From: Candidatus Dadabacteria bacterium
GTDB taxonomy: Bacteria > Desulfobacterota_D > UBA1144 > Nemesobacterales > Nemesobacteraceae
Direction of reading: 5' to 3'
Assembly (NCBI GenBank): GCA_026705445.1
Contig: JAPPAR010000003.1
Coordinates: 1-62,028 of the forward strand
DNA length: 62,028 nucleotides
This document shows, one piece after another, positions 60,809-62,028 of the stretch. Numbering within the stretch: position 1 is the stretch's first letter; every line of letters starts with the position of its first letter. The position numbers were made by a program, and so were the translations under genes. Below the pieces are notes generated by a model. It searched no databases and had not been told where the DNA came from. It saw nothing but the letters and a program-made list of their open reading frames with translations.

Positions 60809-61906
60809 TCAGGTCCCACTCCGCAGATTCTCTTTCACAATCGGAAGAACTTCTTCTTTGAGCAATCTCATTGATTTCTGCCATTTTTCCTTCGGGTTCC
60901 ACTCGTGCCCCATGACCAGAAGCATCCCGAATCCCCCGACGAATTCATGAAGCTCGATTATTTTCCGGGCGACATCCTCAGGACTTCCCACAAGCCACAT
61001 GTTCTCGATCATGTAGTCCATGGTCACTTCCCGGTCCGACATTGACTTGTCGATCTTAAACAGGTTCAAGTTGTTTCTTATCATGGGAACTATAGTGAAA
61101 AAATAATCCCGGAAATCTCTTGCGAGCGTGCCTTCTATTACTTCTTTTCTCGCCTCTTCGGTTGTCTCCGCGACATAGACGTCCCTTGCGATTCTCCATT
61201 TCGCCCTCTCAGGTGTTCTACCGACGGCCTCCGCACCCTGCTCGTATCCCGCCCAGTGAGATTTAAGCACATCAGGAATAACGAAATTTATGCTCATAGG
61301 TATCCAGTCACGTTCCCCGGCCGTCTTAAGACTCGCAGAATTCTCCGAGATTCCCGCAACCGCTATAGGAGGATGAGGTTCCTGGTAGGGCTTCGTGTGC
61401 ACTCCGAGACCAACCCTTTCCACGGGATCGGGAACGGTAAACTTCCACCGGGAGTTAGAGTAAACACCCGGGCTCGGGTTGTTCCAGAGGTTAAGTATCA
61501 TCTCAAGGGACTCGTTCATAAGCTGTCTTTGTTCCCCTGTTTTCGGGTTTATACCGAACGCTTCGAAATCTCCGATGAAACTTCCGGCTCCTACTCCCCA
61601 GTAGAATCTTCCCTTAAGCAGGTGGTCAAGAACCGCAATTCTGTGCGCAAGCATAAAAGGGTCATGCTGAGGCAGGCATGAAACTCCCGTACCGAAGATT
61701 ATACGTTTAGTGAGAGCAGCGGCTTTGGCTATGAAAAGATCGGGGGCAGGTATATTCTCCCAACCCGCCGTGAAGTGTTCTCCTATCCAGGCTTCCCTGA
61801 AACCGATTTCGTCAAGAAAAACTACCTGCTCCATGTCCGCTTCGAGCGTATCGGAAAGGGAAGAGCCGAACGGATGAAGAGGCATTGTGAAATATCCTAG
61901 TTCCAT
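60809..61906 (-). CDS. LLM-class (luciferase-like) flavin oxidoreductase
   Basis: A 365-residue bacterial luciferase-like flavin-dependent enzyme, TIM-barrel type. Seen: ELGYFTMPLHP, FREAWIGEHFTAGW, GTGVSCLPQHDPFMLAHRIAVLDHLLKGRFYWGVGAGSFIGDFEAFG, VAGISENSASLKTAGERDW and VVGSPEDVARKI-like VGSPEDVARKIIEL. Such monooxygenases act on many substrates using FMNH2 or F420; the one here is unknown. It is convergent with cysH. The ATG is followed by the usual first strand. Confidence 0.88.
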   Translation of the reverse strand: MELGYFTMPLHPFGSSLSDTLEADMEQVVFLDEIGFREAWIGEHFTAGWENIPAPDLFIAKAAALTKRIIFGTGVSCLPQHDPFMLAHRIAVLDHLLKGRFYWGVGAGSFIGDFEAFGINPKTGEQRQLMNESLEMILNLWNNPSPGVYSNSRWKFTVPDPVERVGLGVHTKPYQEPHPPIAVAGISENSASLKTAGERDWIPMSINFVIPDVLKSHWAGYEQGAEAVGRTPERAKWRIARDVYVAETTEEARKEVIEGTLARDFRDYFFTIVPMIRNNLNLFKIDKSMSDREVTMDYMIENMWLVGSPEDVARKIIELHEFVGGFGMLLVMGHEWNPKEKWQKSMRLLKEEVLPIVKENLRSGT

Positions 61907-61976
61907 TTCCGGAACATTATACTCCCTTTGAACGTAAAAAAAGAGTGTTTTGCGCAGCGACCTCGGCTAGTAAAGT

Positions 61977-62006
61977 TTGGCAAAAACTCTGGGTATGTAG
62001 TAATAT
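61977..62006 (+). promoter_or_regulatory. Candidate promoter for a gene beyond the window
   Basis: TTGGCA at 61977-61982, 18 bases, TAATAT at 62001-62006. It would read rightwards out of the window. No coding start is seen in the remaining 22 bases. Confidence 0.3.
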
Positions 62007-62028
62007 GATACGGATTTTGAACATTAAA

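Noticed and set aside
1-62028. CRISPR arrays, rRNA genes, prophage
   Set aside because: No regular repeat-spacer pattern, no rRNA-like stretch and no phage structural genes were seen on reading both strands.

Overview
The window reads as chromosomal DNA of a Gram-negative bacterium, roughly half G+C by eye. It carries a meso-DAP type MurE (DNPR motif), Tol system genes, a lipobox lipoprotein, MurJ and a complete division and cell-wall (dcw) cluster. The gene neighbourhoods (dcw, ffh-rpsP-khpA-rimM-trmD-rplS, yebC-ruvCAB followed by tolQRA) resemble deltaproteobacteria-like lineages and related candidate phyla such as Dadabacteria. That placement is inference from gene content, not from a marker-gene tree.

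Layout. 1-2.8 kb (minus): a TPR protein, murJ and a small DUF4911-like protein. 3.0-19.5 kb (plus): mraZ-rsmH-ftsL-ftsI-murE-murF-mraY-murD-ftsW-murG-murC-murB-ftsQ-ftsA-ftsZ, nearly all overlapping or a few bases apart, behind a promoter followed by three TGGCA repeats that look like a MraZ operator. 19.5-23.9 kb (minus): hemQ-like, ftsY, ribD, nadD, rsfS. At 23.9 kb there is a broken IS5-type transposase. 24.6-26.1 kb: rho with a long leader. 26.4-29.3 kb: yebC-ruvC-ruvA-ruvB. 30-35.7 kb: tolQ, tolR, a tolA-like gene, a histidine phosphatase, argS, a SPOR protein and a CDP-alcohol phosphatidyltransferase. 35.7-40 kb (minus): ffh-rpsP-khpA-rimM-trmD and rplS; TrmD is fused to a second SPOUT methyltransferase domain.

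40.1-47.7 kb: a TbpB-like surface lipoprotein whose predicted promoter has a run of nine G between the -35 and -10 boxes, a small SAM methyltransferase, polA, dacB and (minus) rsmA. 47.7-53.7 kb (minus): a defence island. One translationally coupled unit is dcm-vsr-EcoRII-type endonuclease. A second coupled unit is another cytosine-5 methyltransferase and a GHKL (MORC/MutL-like) ATPase with a C-terminal PD-(D/E)XK-like nuclease. The island lies between acyP-MBL-ftsB and rsmA, all on the same strand, and looks inserted into that row of genes. Its 5' flank (53.7-54.2 kb) has no gene but holds a 12-bp palindrome, an 18-bp perfect palindrome and a 12-C run.

54.2-62 kb: ftsB, an MBL-fold hydrolase, acyP, threonine synthase, a membrane glycosyltransferase, pyrE, a PiT-family permease next to an Fe-S type APS/PAPS reductase (a likely sulfate assimilation pair), and a luciferase-like flavin oxidoreductase.

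The strongest leads are the putative phase-variable promoter of the TbpB-like lipoprotein and the two-module restriction-modification island with its unusual upstream region. I saw no rRNA, CRISPR array or prophage, and no convincing intact tRNA.
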